Shown here: one piece after another, positions 26,124 through 35,523 of the stretch
Numbering within the stretch: the first letter of the stretch is position 1
Layout of the letters: the number at the start of each line of letters is the position of its first letter
Source: JADJXV01 sp964527785
GTDB taxonomy: Bacteria > Bacteroidota > Ignavibacteria > Kapaibacteriales > UBA961
Direction of reading: 5' to 3'
Length of the DNA stretch: 64,000 bases
Assembly (NCBI GenBank): GCA_964527785.1
Contig: CAZGNO010000007.1
Location: forward strand, 1 to 64,000
Program-made: the position numbers and the translations under genes
Notes under the pieces: generated by a model
The model's database searches: none
What the model was told of the DNA's origin: nothing
The model's input: only the letters and a program-made list of their open reading frames with translations

Positions 26124-26690
26124 TTAACAATGGTCATACCTCCTATATTTCACTCTTATACGAGCGTCATACGCAAATTCACCAGCTGAATACGTACCGC
26201 TTCCATTTGCCAATATGTGCAGATATACGGTCGTATTGCCGCCTGCTTCAATTTCGGGTGCAGTGAACACTTTAGGATTTTTAACAAACGTTCCGGGTCG
26301 CGCCTGTTTGAAACCTAGCGCGATTTGACTGCCCAGCTCTTCATATTCTAGTGCTGTGAGCTTGTCAATGGACAAAATAGGGTTTGCTTCTTCAGTGGCG
26401 TTTGTTGCCGCATACGCTTCTCCAGCTGCAACAGAATAGCCGTTATATCCAAGCAAAACAAACTTTACTGGCAACTTTAACAATGTACCACCAGCGTTAC
26501 ACCGCTCCATCAGCTCAAAACCTAGCAACTCCGTAACCGTACCTGCACCTCTAAAAAAACACTTAATCGGTATTGCTCCAAATACCGACTTTCCAGCTAC
26601 CAATGCCGATTCAAACGGCGATAAAACATCTTCAAAAACCTTGACATCTTCTGTCACTGGCTGTAAAATCCTTGATTTGCAATCGCACAT
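26124..26690 (-). CDS. Phage tail-tip region protein (unknown)
   Basis: The 188-aa protein near the end of the tail run has no transmembrane or signal sequence and is rich in Ala, Gly and Val beta-type segments (TTVYLHILANG, AYDARIRVKYRRY). I recognise no family. It follows the 231-aa gene by 17 bases and precedes the methylase, so it is likely a minor tail or host-contact component. Confidence 0.6.
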   Translation of the reverse strand: MCDCKSRILQPVTEDVKVFEDVLSPFESALVAGKSVFGAIPIKCFFRGAGTVTELLGFELMERCNAGGTLLKLPVKFVLLGYNGYSVAAGEAYAATNATEEANPILSIDKLTALEYEELGSQIALGFKQARPGTFVKNPKVFTAPEIEAGGNTTVYLHILANGSGTYSAGEFAYDARIRVKYRRYDHC

Positions 26691-26706
26691 AAAACCCTCT
26701 TTAAAA

Positions 26707-27402
26707 TTATACTATAAATGCTGAATTTTCATTTCCTACCCAACTAACGGTCATGTACGACAAATGCTGAAAATCAGCGACTTTGAACAGCATGGGAACA
26801 AGAACGCTATTGTGGGACAGACACAGTGTAATTGTGTCTGTCGTTCCGTTGCAATACACATACGCCTGTCCCATCAATTTAAACGGTCTGTTTTGATTGA
26901 AGTGGTAATCAACAATTGACATTGTCCCTTGACTTAGTATATGCAGGTTGTACGTTAAAACAGCTTGATTGTACGTATCAAAACAATAACCAAAAACATT
27001 ATACCAGCCGCGTCTTTTTGGAGTCACAACACCATTTGAAAAATCGTAATCAGCGTGATTGTCCACGAGTCCCTGAAATGGTATTGGCGTTATAGCTCCG
27101 GCGTTCACAGCAAAATTCGCCGTTGGATTTCTTGCTACGATAATTGGGCGGGTTTCCGGCTTGATTAACGACTTGGCAAAACACTCCAACGCTCTGTCAC
27201 GGTCGGCAACTTGCTCCAAAATCTGGTCGTAAACAGCCGACAAATGCGGCTCAAGCTCAGACACATTGAGCTTTTGGTTGATTTCCGTTACAGTATTCGT
27301 TATCTTTTGCATTACACTTGCCAAAATCTGCTTGGTCCTGTCGGAATAAGCATTAAACTTTAGCTTGTGTGTTCGCCTGCCGTTTGTAGTTTGCGCAAAC
27401 AT
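26707..27402 (-). CDS. Phage tail protein with C1q/TNF-like candidate domain
   Basis: The 231-aa protein has a short N-terminal coiled-coil-like segment (QILASVMQKITNTVTEINQKL, split over 30-55). The beta-rich region from about 95 carries TPIPFQG, HADYDFSNG, TPKRRGWYNVFGYC and LCLSHNSVLVP. That pattern (T/S-P-I-P-F-x, then P-x-x-G-x-Y-x-V-x-G) resembles the C1q-like head domains at phage fibre tips. Located directly downstream of the 639-aa distal tail protein; a receptor-binding role is plausible. Confidence 0.6.
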   Translation of the reverse strand: MFAQTTNGRRTHKLKFNAYSDRTKQILASVMQKITNTVTEINQKLNVSELEPHLSAVYDQILEQVADRDRALECFAKSLIKPETRPIIVARNPTANFAVNAGAITPIPFQGLVDNHADYDFSNGVVTPKRRGWYNVFGYCFDTYNQAVLTYNLHILSQGTMSIVDYHFNQNRPFKLMGQAYVYCNGTTDTITLCLSHNSVLVPMLFKVADFQHLSYMTVSWVGNENSAFIV

Positions 27403-27410
27403 AGTCCGTT

Positions 27411-29330
27411 CTAGTCCCCGTTAAATGCAAAAAATTCTACCGAACTTGGCAATAAATTACTGTGTTCGTCCCTGTTTTCGGTCACTTTTGTCAATATCGC
27501 ATATTGCGGCGTTTTGCCCTCCAGTGCAGGGTGTATGAATTCAGTCATATCATAGACCTTGCCCACATCAGACGGCGAGATAACCTTATAATCCGCCGTA
27601 CCCTCATAGAGCATTGTATTTGCAAATATTTGTGTATTAGCAAGGCAGAGCGCATACGGCAGCCCGTCCGTTTTCTGAATCTCAACAGCCCATCCCTGAA
27701 TCAGCTCTTCTGCTACGCTCCTGCCCGAATAATCAAAAATCGGCATATCGTCGTCACGCGAACGGTCATAAGACGAAACGCCGTCAGTCAGCACAACATT
27801 TCTGCCTGCCCTTACAAACTGCAAACCATAGGAATTGTGAAAATACTCTTCCGAAGAGAAATCGCAATACAGAACGTTTGAACGAAACCCGTTTCGCTTT
27901 GCAGCGTATATTCGATGAGTTGCACTCAAGCTGCCATTGCGTTTTAATTCAGGCGCATAATAGGGCGCAGTAAAATATGATTGTGCTTCAAAATATTCAT
28001 CGTCAAAACCCGACGCAGAAGGGCTGTTGTGAAAAAGGCATTTCACATTACCCTCTGTCCGATTTTCCGTCGAGCCGTTCTTAAAATACTCAACCTGCGT
28101 AATATCATTTTCCCCGCCCCCCGATACTTCGGCATCACACCCGCGAACCCTGTCCAAGTTTCGTTTGTACGTCTTTTCCTCGCGCACAAAATCGGACTTG
28201 TTTAGTATAATCGGCTCTTCTGACAATAACGGCAAACAAGATATTTCCACGTTCCCGGTAGGCGTTATCGAATATGTTATTTTGCAGAAAAAGTTAGAAG
28301 CAATATCCATAATCCAATCATGAATACTTTGATACGACCTAAACATTTCACCGTCGAACAAATACCCGCCAATTACTTTCGCAGTCCCGAAATGCAAGCC
28401 AAACCCCGGAACATCTTGCAGTCCGCCCACACTATGCCCCTCTTCAAAAATCAGGGCAGGAAACCACAACTGGCACTTCCCAAATATTACATCCGTATCA
28501 ATATCAGCCAGTCGAACCTGTGCCGTTTGGTTCGGCGAATAGAACGTGCATGTGTCCGACGGCAACCCCTCGTTTCTCCACATGAGTTCAGCACCCTCCG
28601 CGTGAATTATACGCGCATACGTTTTCTGCATCCACAATTGGACACAAGCAAAAATCATAGGAAACTTAAACATAACAGCCACTTGGTTATGAACCCCTAA
28701 TTTAATCGGCTCGTTAAAGAGTTTGCCGGAGTCCGCTACATACACCACAGTGCCGTCGGCTTGCGTGTAAACTATGTCGTACAAATTCCTTCTTGCAACG
28801 CACTTATAGCACAACTCCCAAAAGTCAAGGTCAAGTTGCGCGATAATCGTATCTGCTAATTCAGCAGGGACAGACTGCTCGGCTAAATAACGCGCAATAT
28901 GGAGTATTTTAATTGTGATTTCCGTGCCTGTATGCTTGTTTTCAAACTCGTCCGTCGGTTGGGCTATTTGAACACCTCTAAAAGTAATCGGGAACTCCGA
29001 AACAGGCAATTCGGAATCCCCGCCGTCAGTTGAGATTGTCCATATATTGACATAATCTTCATAGTTTGGCGATAGTATATAGTCGGTCAGAACAGGGTCA
29101 GCTTCGTACATATAATCCAAGTGGAATTTCAATGTCCGTTCATCGAATTTTATCAAACCTGACGGATACTTATCAAACGCAGCTCCACCGCCGGAAATTT
29201 GCATGAGCGAAAATTTAGGGAACGGCGTTTCACTGGTAATTCCATTTGCAGCTGGCATAAGCTCAATACGCTCGCGAACACCATCCGAGCGTGTATGGAT
29301 TGCAGAATATATTTGTGCGGTTCTACTCAT
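27411..29330 (-). CDS. Phage distal tail/baseplate hub protein (large)
   Basis: The 639-aa soluble protein follows the tape measure and a 150-aa protein, overlapping the latter by one base. This is the position of distal-tail and tail-associated structural proteins in siphophages. The sequence contains beta-type and aromatic segments (QLWFPALIFEEG, SYQSIHDWIMDIASNFF) and EISCLPLLSEEPI, but no peptidase motif that I can see. Assignment is by position and size. Confidence 0.6.
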   Translation of the reverse strand: MSRTAQIYSAIHTRSDGVRERIELMPAANGITSETPFPKFSLMQISGGGAAFDKYPSGLIKFDERTLKFHLDYMYEADPVLTDYILSPNYEDYVNIWTISTDGGDSELPVSEFPITFRGVQIAQPTDEFENKHTGTEITIKILHIARYLAEQSVPAELADTIIAQLDLDFWELCYKCVARRNLYDIVYTQADGTVVYVADSGKLFNEPIKLGVHNQVAVMFKFPMIFACVQLWMQKTYARIIHAEGAELMWRNEGLPSDTCTFYSPNQTAQVRLADIDTDVIFGKCQLWFPALIFEEGHSVGGLQDVPGFGLHFGTAKVIGGYLFDGEMFRSYQSIHDWIMDIASNFFCKITYSITPTGNVEISCLPLLSEEPIILNKSDFVREEKTYKRNLDRVRGCDAEVSGGGENDITQVEYFKNGSTENRTEGNVKCLFHNSPSASGFDDEYFEAQSYFTAPYYAPELKRNGSLSATHRIYAAKRNGFRSNVLYCDFSSEEYFHNSYGLQFVRAGRNVVLTDGVSSYDRSRDDDMPIFDYSGRSVAEELIQGWAVEIQKTDGLPYALCLANTQIFANTMLYEGTADYKVISPSDVGKVYDMTEFIHPALEGKTPQYAILTKVTENRDEHSNLLPSSVEFFAFNGD

Positions 29331-29782
29331 TATTCAGCATCGGTATAAGTTACATCAAGGGACTCCATAGCGGATTCCCATTTCGGTTGCAGTTCAATAT
29401 CACCGTCAAGAACGACACGTCTCGGCTCATTAAATAAATCTAACAGCGGGAAACCTGTAGTGTGCCTCCAACGTGGCGGCAATTCCTTTGGCGAGTCAGG
29501 TTTGGATAGATATACAAATTTCATTGATGAAATTTGTATCAGGGTCATTGCATCATTCGTATGTTGAATTGAATCATCTTTGGTCGAAAAATCCTCAAAT
29601 TGAATGTCGAATGATTGTTCCGGTACATGTTCACGGAGCTTTGCACCGCCGAAAAACGTCACGATTTCTGCGAGGTTTTTCGGTCGGATTGTTATCCCTA
29701 AAATTTTCAATTCCAATGAAACAGGCGAACCGTCGGTTGGGCTTTCGATTGTATTGCCGATGAATTTCATGTAATAGCTCAT
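29330..29782 (-). CDS. Phage tail protein (unknown)
   Basis: The 150-aa protein sits between the tape measure, with a one-base gap (29783), and the 639-aa tail protein, where it overlaps by one base. No signal or membrane segment. Position suggests a distal-tail adaptor; no family recognised. Confidence 0.6.
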   Translation of the reverse strand: MSYYMKFIGNTIESPTDGSPVSLELKILGITIRPKNLAEIVTFFGGAKLREHVPEQSFDIQFEDFSTKDDSIQHTNDAMTLIQISSMKFVYLSKPDSPKELPPRWRHTTGFPLLDLFNEPRRVVLDGDIELQPKWESAMESLDVTYTDAE

Positions 29783-29783
29783 A

Positions 29784-32700
29784 TCAGTACGACCCTCCCA
29801 AACTTGATTTAGACGCAGCGGATTTTAGTACTACATTCCTACCCGGATTCAGCTTTTTCTCCAGCACGCTCGTTTGTTTTTTCACTTCGGTTCGTGTGTT
29901 TTGCGTATTGTCCGCAATAGCACCTAAAACGGGCAACAGCGTCGCGGTTTGTTGTTTTACCGCCTGTTCGATTGCATTGTAATTAATCATGTCTTGGCGT
30001 ATCGAAGCTATAATCGGACTTGGTTTCGGCATCGTCAGAGTGCGTGAGTCGTGAGTAATCAGATACTTTGAAAGTACTATTTCCTCAAAAGAACGTGAAG
30101 TTCTATTTGCAATTTCGATTATTTCAAAGTTTGCAAAATGATTACCGCGAGCTGAATTTGCCGATGCTGTTACAACTGCTTCACCGTATGACAACAAACG
30201 GGGGATATTGTCACTGGTCGTAGTCATGGGCTTACCGTCTATCGTGCCGTAACTGTTGTTTCCACGAACAAACGAGTCACCTTTCTTGTTTCCTATTGCG
30301 GCTTTTGCAGCTTCGATTGCCCCTGTGAGAAGTGTAGTTGCCGCAATCCACGCGGCAATCCCTATGGCGTTTCCTGACAAAGCGGACTGAGGTGTGCCAA
30401 GTGACACACCAAGAATTTGAGCCGACCAAACAGGCACCATTGATTGAACCGCACTCAAAGCGGATTTGAGCATTAATTTACCTGCTTTTTCGGCGGTCAG
30501 TGTTCCTGCTGCTGCAAATTGAGCAAGTTGCAAACCTGCCGAAACCGCTACATTGGTAAATATTGCGGTTCGTGCTTTGCCCAGCTCCTTTTCGCTAGAT
30601 TTGCCAGCCATGAGCAAACCCATGTAATCCTCTTGGAGCTTTGTTGTTTTTTGCTCATACTTCTTAGCAGAATCTTCAAACGTTGCAACAGCTGCTTTTT
30701 GCAATTTCTTGAGTAAATCAAACCGTGATTCATTCGCTTTGTCTTCAGCTTCTTTTTGCTTGTTTCCGAGTTCAATTATCGCTTTCGTATAACTATTGTA
30801 CTTCTCCTTGCCACCTTCCAATGATTTGAGCAATTCAGCTGATTTAGTGTCATTGTCCTGTCTTGTTTTTTCGAGGTCACGCTTTGCCGATTCGTCTTGA
30901 GCAGTATTTAATTCAGTGAGTAATTTTTCTTTAAAACTGAAAAGAGCTTGTACTACAGGATACTCCTGCAAAACTTGATTCTTTACAATTTCAAGTTTCT
31001 TCTTGCCAAAATCAGCGAGTGCCTGTAATTCCAAATCACGGTTTTTCTCTGCATCTTTGAACTGTTTGTCGAACAAATCTTTGGCAGCTGCCAGTTGGGT
31101 TTGGGCTTCGCGTTCTGTTGCAGATTGAAGGGATTTTATACGTATTTCTTCAGCACGTTTTGTGAATTCCTTTTCAATGGATTCACGTCCTAAAATCTCT
31201 TTTTCGGCTGCTGCCTGTATTAACGGGCTATTGTATGCACTTGCTTTGGCTTCGGCAAGAGCAGTAGCCGCTTTGATAGTGGCTTCTTTATTTCCGGTGA
31301 GTAATGCGGCTTGATAATCCTTCTCGGATGCAATAACCTTTTCGTTTTTATCAATCGCTTCATTGATTTCCCTATCCGTCTGAAGCTCTAAAATTTTCAA
31401 CTTGGCAGCTGATAATTTTTCAGCACGTTGGAGAGCAGTTTCATCATTTGCGAGGTCATTGGATGCCAACCGTTCAGCTGCTTTGTTCGCGCGTTCGATA
31501 CTGGAGGACAGCTGCTCATCTTCAATTTTCTTTTTTGCAGCGTAACGCTCTACAGCCAGCTTGCCGTCCAATTCTATCAGTTTTTGATTGCCTTCTGCCG
31601 TTTTATTAAGAATCTGGTCATTCAGCTGATTCAGTTTTATTTCTTCTGCTTCAATTTCCTTTGAGCCGGCAGAACTGTTTCTTTTGTTTCTAATGACCGC
31701 TTCTTGCGCTTTGATGTCCTCTTTAATCTTTTCAACATTATTTTGAATTTGAATCTGCAATAACTTTTTAGCAAGGTCATTTTGATTGATTATAGACGCT
31801 CTTGCAGCCACCTCTTGCAATCTTGCCTTTTCATCAAGTGCGTCCTTAGCTTTTTGCACATCATTCTGAACACCTTTTACAACATCATCGTTTCTCTTTT
31901 GAATGTTGTTCTTATTTTCAATTCTGGCTATTTCATTGTTTCTCCTGTACTCTTCATTCGCCTTTTTCAGCACTTCTGCGTGTTTTTGTTGAAGAAGTGA
32001 AATCAACTCTTGATTCGACGTTGCCTTGAGTGCGTATTGAGTATTTGCCTTTTGTAAATCCTCATAAGAAAACTTACCTTCTCTTACTTGTTTTTTAATG
32101 TCGTTTATCGTAAGAGCCAAACCCGTTCCCGTATCCTGACTTTTAGAAAGAGCGTCCGATGCAGCTTTCTTCAAATCCTGAAAATTCTTGGCAATATCAA
32201 TCACCGCCCCCGCGACTGCCTCGGCTTGTGCCTTTTGTTTCTTTTGTTCCTCAACCACCTTTGCCGCTTCAGTAGCGGTCACACCAAAATTCTTTGCAAT
32301 CTCGGCGATTTTCTCTTTGGTCGGTTCACCTTCTTTGGCTGCTTCTCTCAATGTTCCGGCGAGCGCGGCTTTCTTTGCAGCAGCTTCGGATATATTAAAA
32401 CCGACTGCAATTTTCTTGATTGCATCGGCAGCAGATACGCCCAGTTTGGCTTGGTCGGCGAGTTGTTTAGCAATGATGTCACCGCTCGACACAGTCAGAT
32501 TCTTTTCGTTGTCGGCTTGTGTTTTGAGAGCGGCAATACGTTTCTTGCCCAAATCATTGATGGACTTGATAACCTTCAATTGCTCTTCTTTAGACACGCC
32601 CATCTTGTCACCGTCCAGCGCAATTTTCGCGGTGAACTCAGCAGTTTTAGCGGCAATTTCATCGGCGGATTTGGCAGTGTAAATGCCGTCTGTGAATGAT

Positions 32701-34715
32701 TTAGAGAACCCTTCTACAGCTTTGCGAGTAGCGGATGTTCCGGTAAGCCCTTCTTGAATTTCTTGAGCGAACCCTAATGTTTGGAGGTTCGCCAAGTCGC
32801 CGCCCAAATCCCTAAAATCACCGGAAAGAACACTCTTGATTGAATCGAAAAAACTCTTATCCAGCGAATCCGTTAATTGATTCTCAACCTCTTCTTTGGC
32901 AACATCCACCTCCAAATTTAATTGGACTGTTTGCGCTTGTGCGAGTTTGTTGTTGAGGTTAAAAAGCTCTGCGCCGAGCTTAATCAGTTCGTCACTTGAT
33001 TTGGTGGTTTGTGCTTTGAGTGCCGCGAGCTGCTCTTCGGTAGTTTTGCCACCCGCAACAACGCCGGGGAATGATTGCGCCAGCTTGCCGGACACATCAA
33101 TAAATTTACTGTTTTCCTGAGCGGACTTATTTGTGTTTGATGCGAGTTCTTGGTATTGTTTAGAAAGCTGTTGGTTCGCGAGTACATGGTCGTATTTCGC
33201 TTGTGTGGCTTCCTGTTGCGTCTTAATCATTTCCTGCTCTGTTGCATTGTCCTCCAGCTTCTCGGCGGCTGTTTGGTGCAAGGCATCCGAAAGGAAATGC
33301 AGACCGACGGCTACAGCTGCAATTCCGGCGACGGTTAATCCGATTGGGCCTGTTGCAGCAGCCCACATCAACTGGAAGCCGGACGCTCCGGCAGCTGACG
33401 CACCCTCTGTGGCAACTATGCCGGGTACAACCTTTGTAAGCAGACTTTTAGCAAATGTTCCTGAATTGGCAATCAGTCCGTCAGGGATAATTGATTTCAG
33501 CCCTATGAGCGATGTTATGGTCGGTGCGAGCTGTGTAGCAGCTGACGTTACGGTTACAAATCCCGCCCCTAATTTGTCAATACCTTGTATGAGGAACGCT
33601 TCTGTTGCCGCCTTCATTCCTTTTAAACGCACCTCGATTGAATCACCCATTTCGTTGAATGCAAAATCGGTGCTTCCCGTTGTATTTTTCACATCGTCAA
33701 ACGTCTTTTTAAATCCGTCTATGTCGCTGGCAAGAACGTTAAAAGCAGCTGACGCTTCCGAGCTGGAGAACGCACCTACGGCGGTTTGCCCGGTCGCTTT
33801 TAGAGCTTCATTTATTTTTCCGAGCGTTACTGGCAGGTCATCTTGTTTGAGACTTTCCAGCGACACTCCGGCTTTCTTCAGGATGGGTGCAAGAGCCGCT
33901 CCCGGCTTTGCAATTTCCAAAAGAAGCTGATTAAGTTTTGTAGTGGACTGAGCAGTGGGGACACCTTTGGCGGTCATGAATGCAAGTGACGCACCGACGT
34001 TTTCGAGTTCGACACCGAACGCACTGGCTGTCGGCACAACGTTCGACAAACTGGCATTGAGTTCGGGGACACTTGTAACACCATAGTTTACAGTGTTAAA
34101 GAATATATCCGAGAATTTCGCGGCATCTTCTGCTGATTTACCATACGCGTTCAGGTTTCCGGCAAGCAGTTTTGTAGCATCGGCAATTTGCGCCCCACCG
34201 CCGACCGCCAGCTTTGCAGATGTATCGGCAAACGTCTTTAATCCCTTCTCACCGCCCTGAACACCTGACGCCATCGCGTCGAACATCGTGGTTTGGAATT
34301 CAGCTGCCGAGAAAGGCAATTTTGTGGACATTTCAATGGACGCTTGCCGCAGACTCGGAGCCATCGAAGCGGCTTCCGTTCCGAGCGTTCGCATTTGAGC
34401 TGTAGCCGTATCAAGGTTTGTAAAGGGAGCGGATAAATCCTGAATAGCAGTAGCACCAGCCACAAGCCCTTCTCGAATTTGATTGAACTGGAATGCTTTA
34501 TTCAAACCCTCAGCAGATTTGCCGGATTTTTTTGTCGCCTCGTCAAATTTCTCGACTGCTTCTTTCGATGCTACAGTTTCCTTAGTTACTTCTTTGAAAC
34601 TTGCAGCCGTCGCAGGGTCAATCTTGATACCGACACTTTTGAGCTTTGTCAGTATGGCATCAAAAGCTGCGTTATCAAGTTTGGGCTGTAGGAGTATTTC
34701 TAAATCTGTAGGCAT
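29784..34715 (-). CDS. Phage tail tape measure protein
   Basis: At 1643 aa it is the longest phage gene; it sets tail length and is ejected with the DNA. The N-terminal ~400 residues match the TP901-type tape measure core (SAAEFQTTMFDAMASG, GVPTAQSTTKLNQLLLEIAKPG, QTAVGAFSSSEASAAFNVL). Then come hydrophobic Gly/Ala segments (about 440-480), long charged coiled coils (about 500-1330), another hydrophobic region (about 1370-1450) and a tail domain. By the usual 1.5 A per residue rule it would correspond to a tail of roughly 240 nm; that is inference. A strong hairpin lies just upstream of its start. Confidence 0.93.
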   Translation of the reverse strand: MPTDLEILLQPKLDNAAFDAILTKLKSVGIKIDPATAASFKEVTKETVASKEAVEKFDEATKKSGKSAEGLNKAFQFNQIREGLVAGATAIQDLSAPFTNLDTATAQMRTLGTEAASMAPSLRQASIEMSTKLPFSAAEFQTTMFDAMASGVQGGEKGLKTFADTSAKLAVGGGAQIADATKLLAGNLNAYGKSAEDAAKFSDIFFNTVNYGVTSVPELNASLSNVVPTASAFGVELENVGASLAFMTAKGVPTAQSTTKLNQLLLEIAKPGAALAPILKKAGVSLESLKQDDLPVTLGKINEALKATGQTAVGAFSSSEASAAFNVLASDIDGFKKTFDDVKNTTGSTDFAFNEMGDSIEVRLKGMKAATEAFLIQGIDKLGAGFVTVTSAATQLAPTITSLIGLKSIIPDGLIANSGTFAKSLLTKVVPGIVATEGASAAGASGFQLMWAAATGPIGLTVAGIAAVAVGLHFLSDALHQTAAEKLEDNATEQEMIKTQQEATQAKYDHVLANQQLSKQYQELASNTNKSAQENSKFIDVSGKLAQSFPGVVAGGKTTEEQLAALKAQTTKSSDELIKLGAELFNLNNKLAQAQTVQLNLEVDVAKEEVENQLTDSLDKSFFDSIKSVLSGDFRDLGGDLANLQTLGFAQEIQEGLTGTSATRKAVEGFSKSFTDGIYTAKSADEIAAKTAEFTAKIALDGDKMGVSKEEQLKVIKSINDLGKKRIAALKTQADNEKNLTVSSGDIIAKQLADQAKLGVSAADAIKKIAVGFNISEAAAKKAALAGTLREAAKEGEPTKEKIAEIAKNFGVTATEAAKVVEEQKKQKAQAEAVAGAVIDIAKNFQDLKKAASDALSKSQDTGTGLALTINDIKKQVREGKFSYEDLQKANTQYALKATSNQELISLLQQKHAEVLKKANEEYRRNNEIARIENKNNIQKRNDDVVKGVQNDVQKAKDALDEKARLQEVAARASIINQNDLAKKLLQIQIQNNVEKIKEDIKAQEAVIRNKRNSSAGSKEIEAEEIKLNQLNDQILNKTAEGNQKLIELDGKLAVERYAAKKKIEDEQLSSSIERANKAAERLASNDLANDETALQRAEKLSAAKLKILELQTDREINEAIDKNEKVIASEKDYQAALLTGNKEATIKAATALAEAKASAYNSPLIQAAAEKEILGRESIEKEFTKRAEEIRIKSLQSATEREAQTQLAAAKDLFDKQFKDAEKNRDLELQALADFGKKKLEIVKNQVLQEYPVVQALFSFKEKLLTELNTAQDESAKRDLEKTRQDNDTKSAELLKSLEGGKEKYNSYTKAIIELGNKQKEAEDKANESRFDLLKKLQKAAVATFEDSAKKYEQKTTKLQEDYMGLLMAGKSSEKELGKARTAIFTNVAVSAGLQLAQFAAAGTLTAEKAGKLMLKSALSAVQSMVPVWSAQILGVSLGTPQSALSGNAIGIAAWIAATTLLTGAIEAAKAAIGNKKGDSFVRGNNSYGTIDGKPMTTTSDNIPRLLSYGEAVVTASANSARGNHFANFEIIEIANRTSRSFEEIVLSKYLITHDSRTLTMPKPSPIIASIRQDMINYNAIEQAVKQQTATLLPVLGAIADNTQNTRTEVKKQTSVLEKKLNPGRNVVLKSAASKSSLGGSY

Positions 34716-34731
34716 AGTGAAATGTAGTCAT

Positions 34732-34801
34732 AAAAAAAGCCGCTACTAAAGCAACACGCGGCATGATTAACGTTCGCGGATTGCTGTTTTTAGCGGCTTT
34801 T
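34732..34801 (-). terminator. Hairpin with T-run directly upstream of the tape measure gene
   Basis: AAAAGCCGCTA (minus-strand 5' arm near 34800) pairs with TAGCGGCTTTT (near 34735). An inner GCAATCCGCG/CGCGTGTTGC pairing lies within, and a run of seven T comes about 15 bases before the tape measure ATG. It looks like an intrinsic terminator or attenuator inside the tail operon. Confidence 0.7.
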
Positions 34802-35115
34802 CAGTTGTTAAACTCCGATGCTTTTCGGAGGGTAATCAGTTCATATATATAATAAAGAGAACATTCGTGCAGTTGCAGGATTTCGGAGCTTCGCCCCTGA
34901 CCTGCTTCATACACCAGAGATTTCATTACCCAAATTTGCTCCCTGTATTCGTTCAGTCCGGTTTCGGCGCATGGAATCAGGTTGTATTTATGCCAGTGCG
35001 GAACTTCAGCACCTTCTTGTGTCACACTCCAAACCCGTGCTGTTGCTTGCAGAACTTGTATTCGACCGTCTTCGATTTCAATCAGTTTATCAAAATCACA
35101 TACGAAAATTCGCAA
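34801..35115 (-). CDS. Tail assembly chaperone, downstream reading frame
   Basis: This 104-codon frame overlaps the end of the 128-aa gene by 20 bases in another frame and has no ATG near its start; the earliest in-frame start is TTG at 35115, right after a TAA in this frame. Position just before the tape measure is that of the G/GT-type tail chaperone pair, where the second frame is usually reached by ribosomal frameshift. Content: acidic N-terminus (VCDFDKLIEIEDG), then a helical region (YREQIWVMKSLVYEAG). Either TTG initiation or a -2/+1 shift would make it. Confidence 0.55.
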   Translation of the reverse strand: MRIFVCDFDKLIEIEDGRIQVLQATARVWSVTQEGAEVPHWHKYNLIPCAETGLNEYREQIWVMKSLVYEAGQGRSSEILQLHECSLYYIYELITLRKASEFNN

Positions 35116-35482
35116 TTAAATCGTTGTCCTGATGCCTCCAAAACACACCGTCGGCGGGCGATTGTATCAGGGCTATTTCTGCTTCCGTCAAACCTTTTGT
35201 TTCAATCAGCATCGCAGCTTTTTCGATTGCTCTTTTAGCCCACTGTGCTTCATGCTCAATTGCAAGAAGGTTCGACTCCAGTTCTTGGTCTTTTACCGCT
35301 TCTCTGTCTGCTTTTTGCACGGCGTGTAAACGTGCAGTTTCGCTGTCAAATTCGAGGGCTTTGAGTCGTGAGTCATAAGAATTTTTAATTTGCTTAAACT
35401 CTTTTACCCCGCCCTCGAATGTATATGTTTTGCCGCCGAGGATTACTTGACCTTCCGGCATTTCCAATTCAATTGTTTTCAT
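35096..35482 (-). CDS. Tail assembly chaperone (upstream frame)
   Basis: The 128-aa protein between the tail tube and tape measure genes has a short beta-type N-terminus (ELEMPEGQVILGGKTYTFEGG) and long charged helices. Size, composition and position match gpG-type tail chaperones that coat the tape measure during assembly. It ends in the overlap with the 35115 frame; see that entry. Confidence 0.6.
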   Translation of the reverse strand: MKTIELEMPEGQVILGGKTYTFEGGVKEFKQIKNSYDSRLKALEFDSETARLHAVQKADREAVKDQELESNLLAIEHEAQWAKRAIEKAAMLIETKGLTEAEIALIQSPADGVFWRHQDNDLIANFRM

Positions 35483-35523
35483 GCTGTTTCAAACGTTATA
35501 TAAATGAATAAAAAAAATTATGT

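Noticed and set aside
32088..34749. Long + strand ORFs opposite the tape measure (for example 33133-33930)
   Set aside because: Mirror frames of the repetitive Ala/Lys-rich tape measure; no start sites and nonsense composition.
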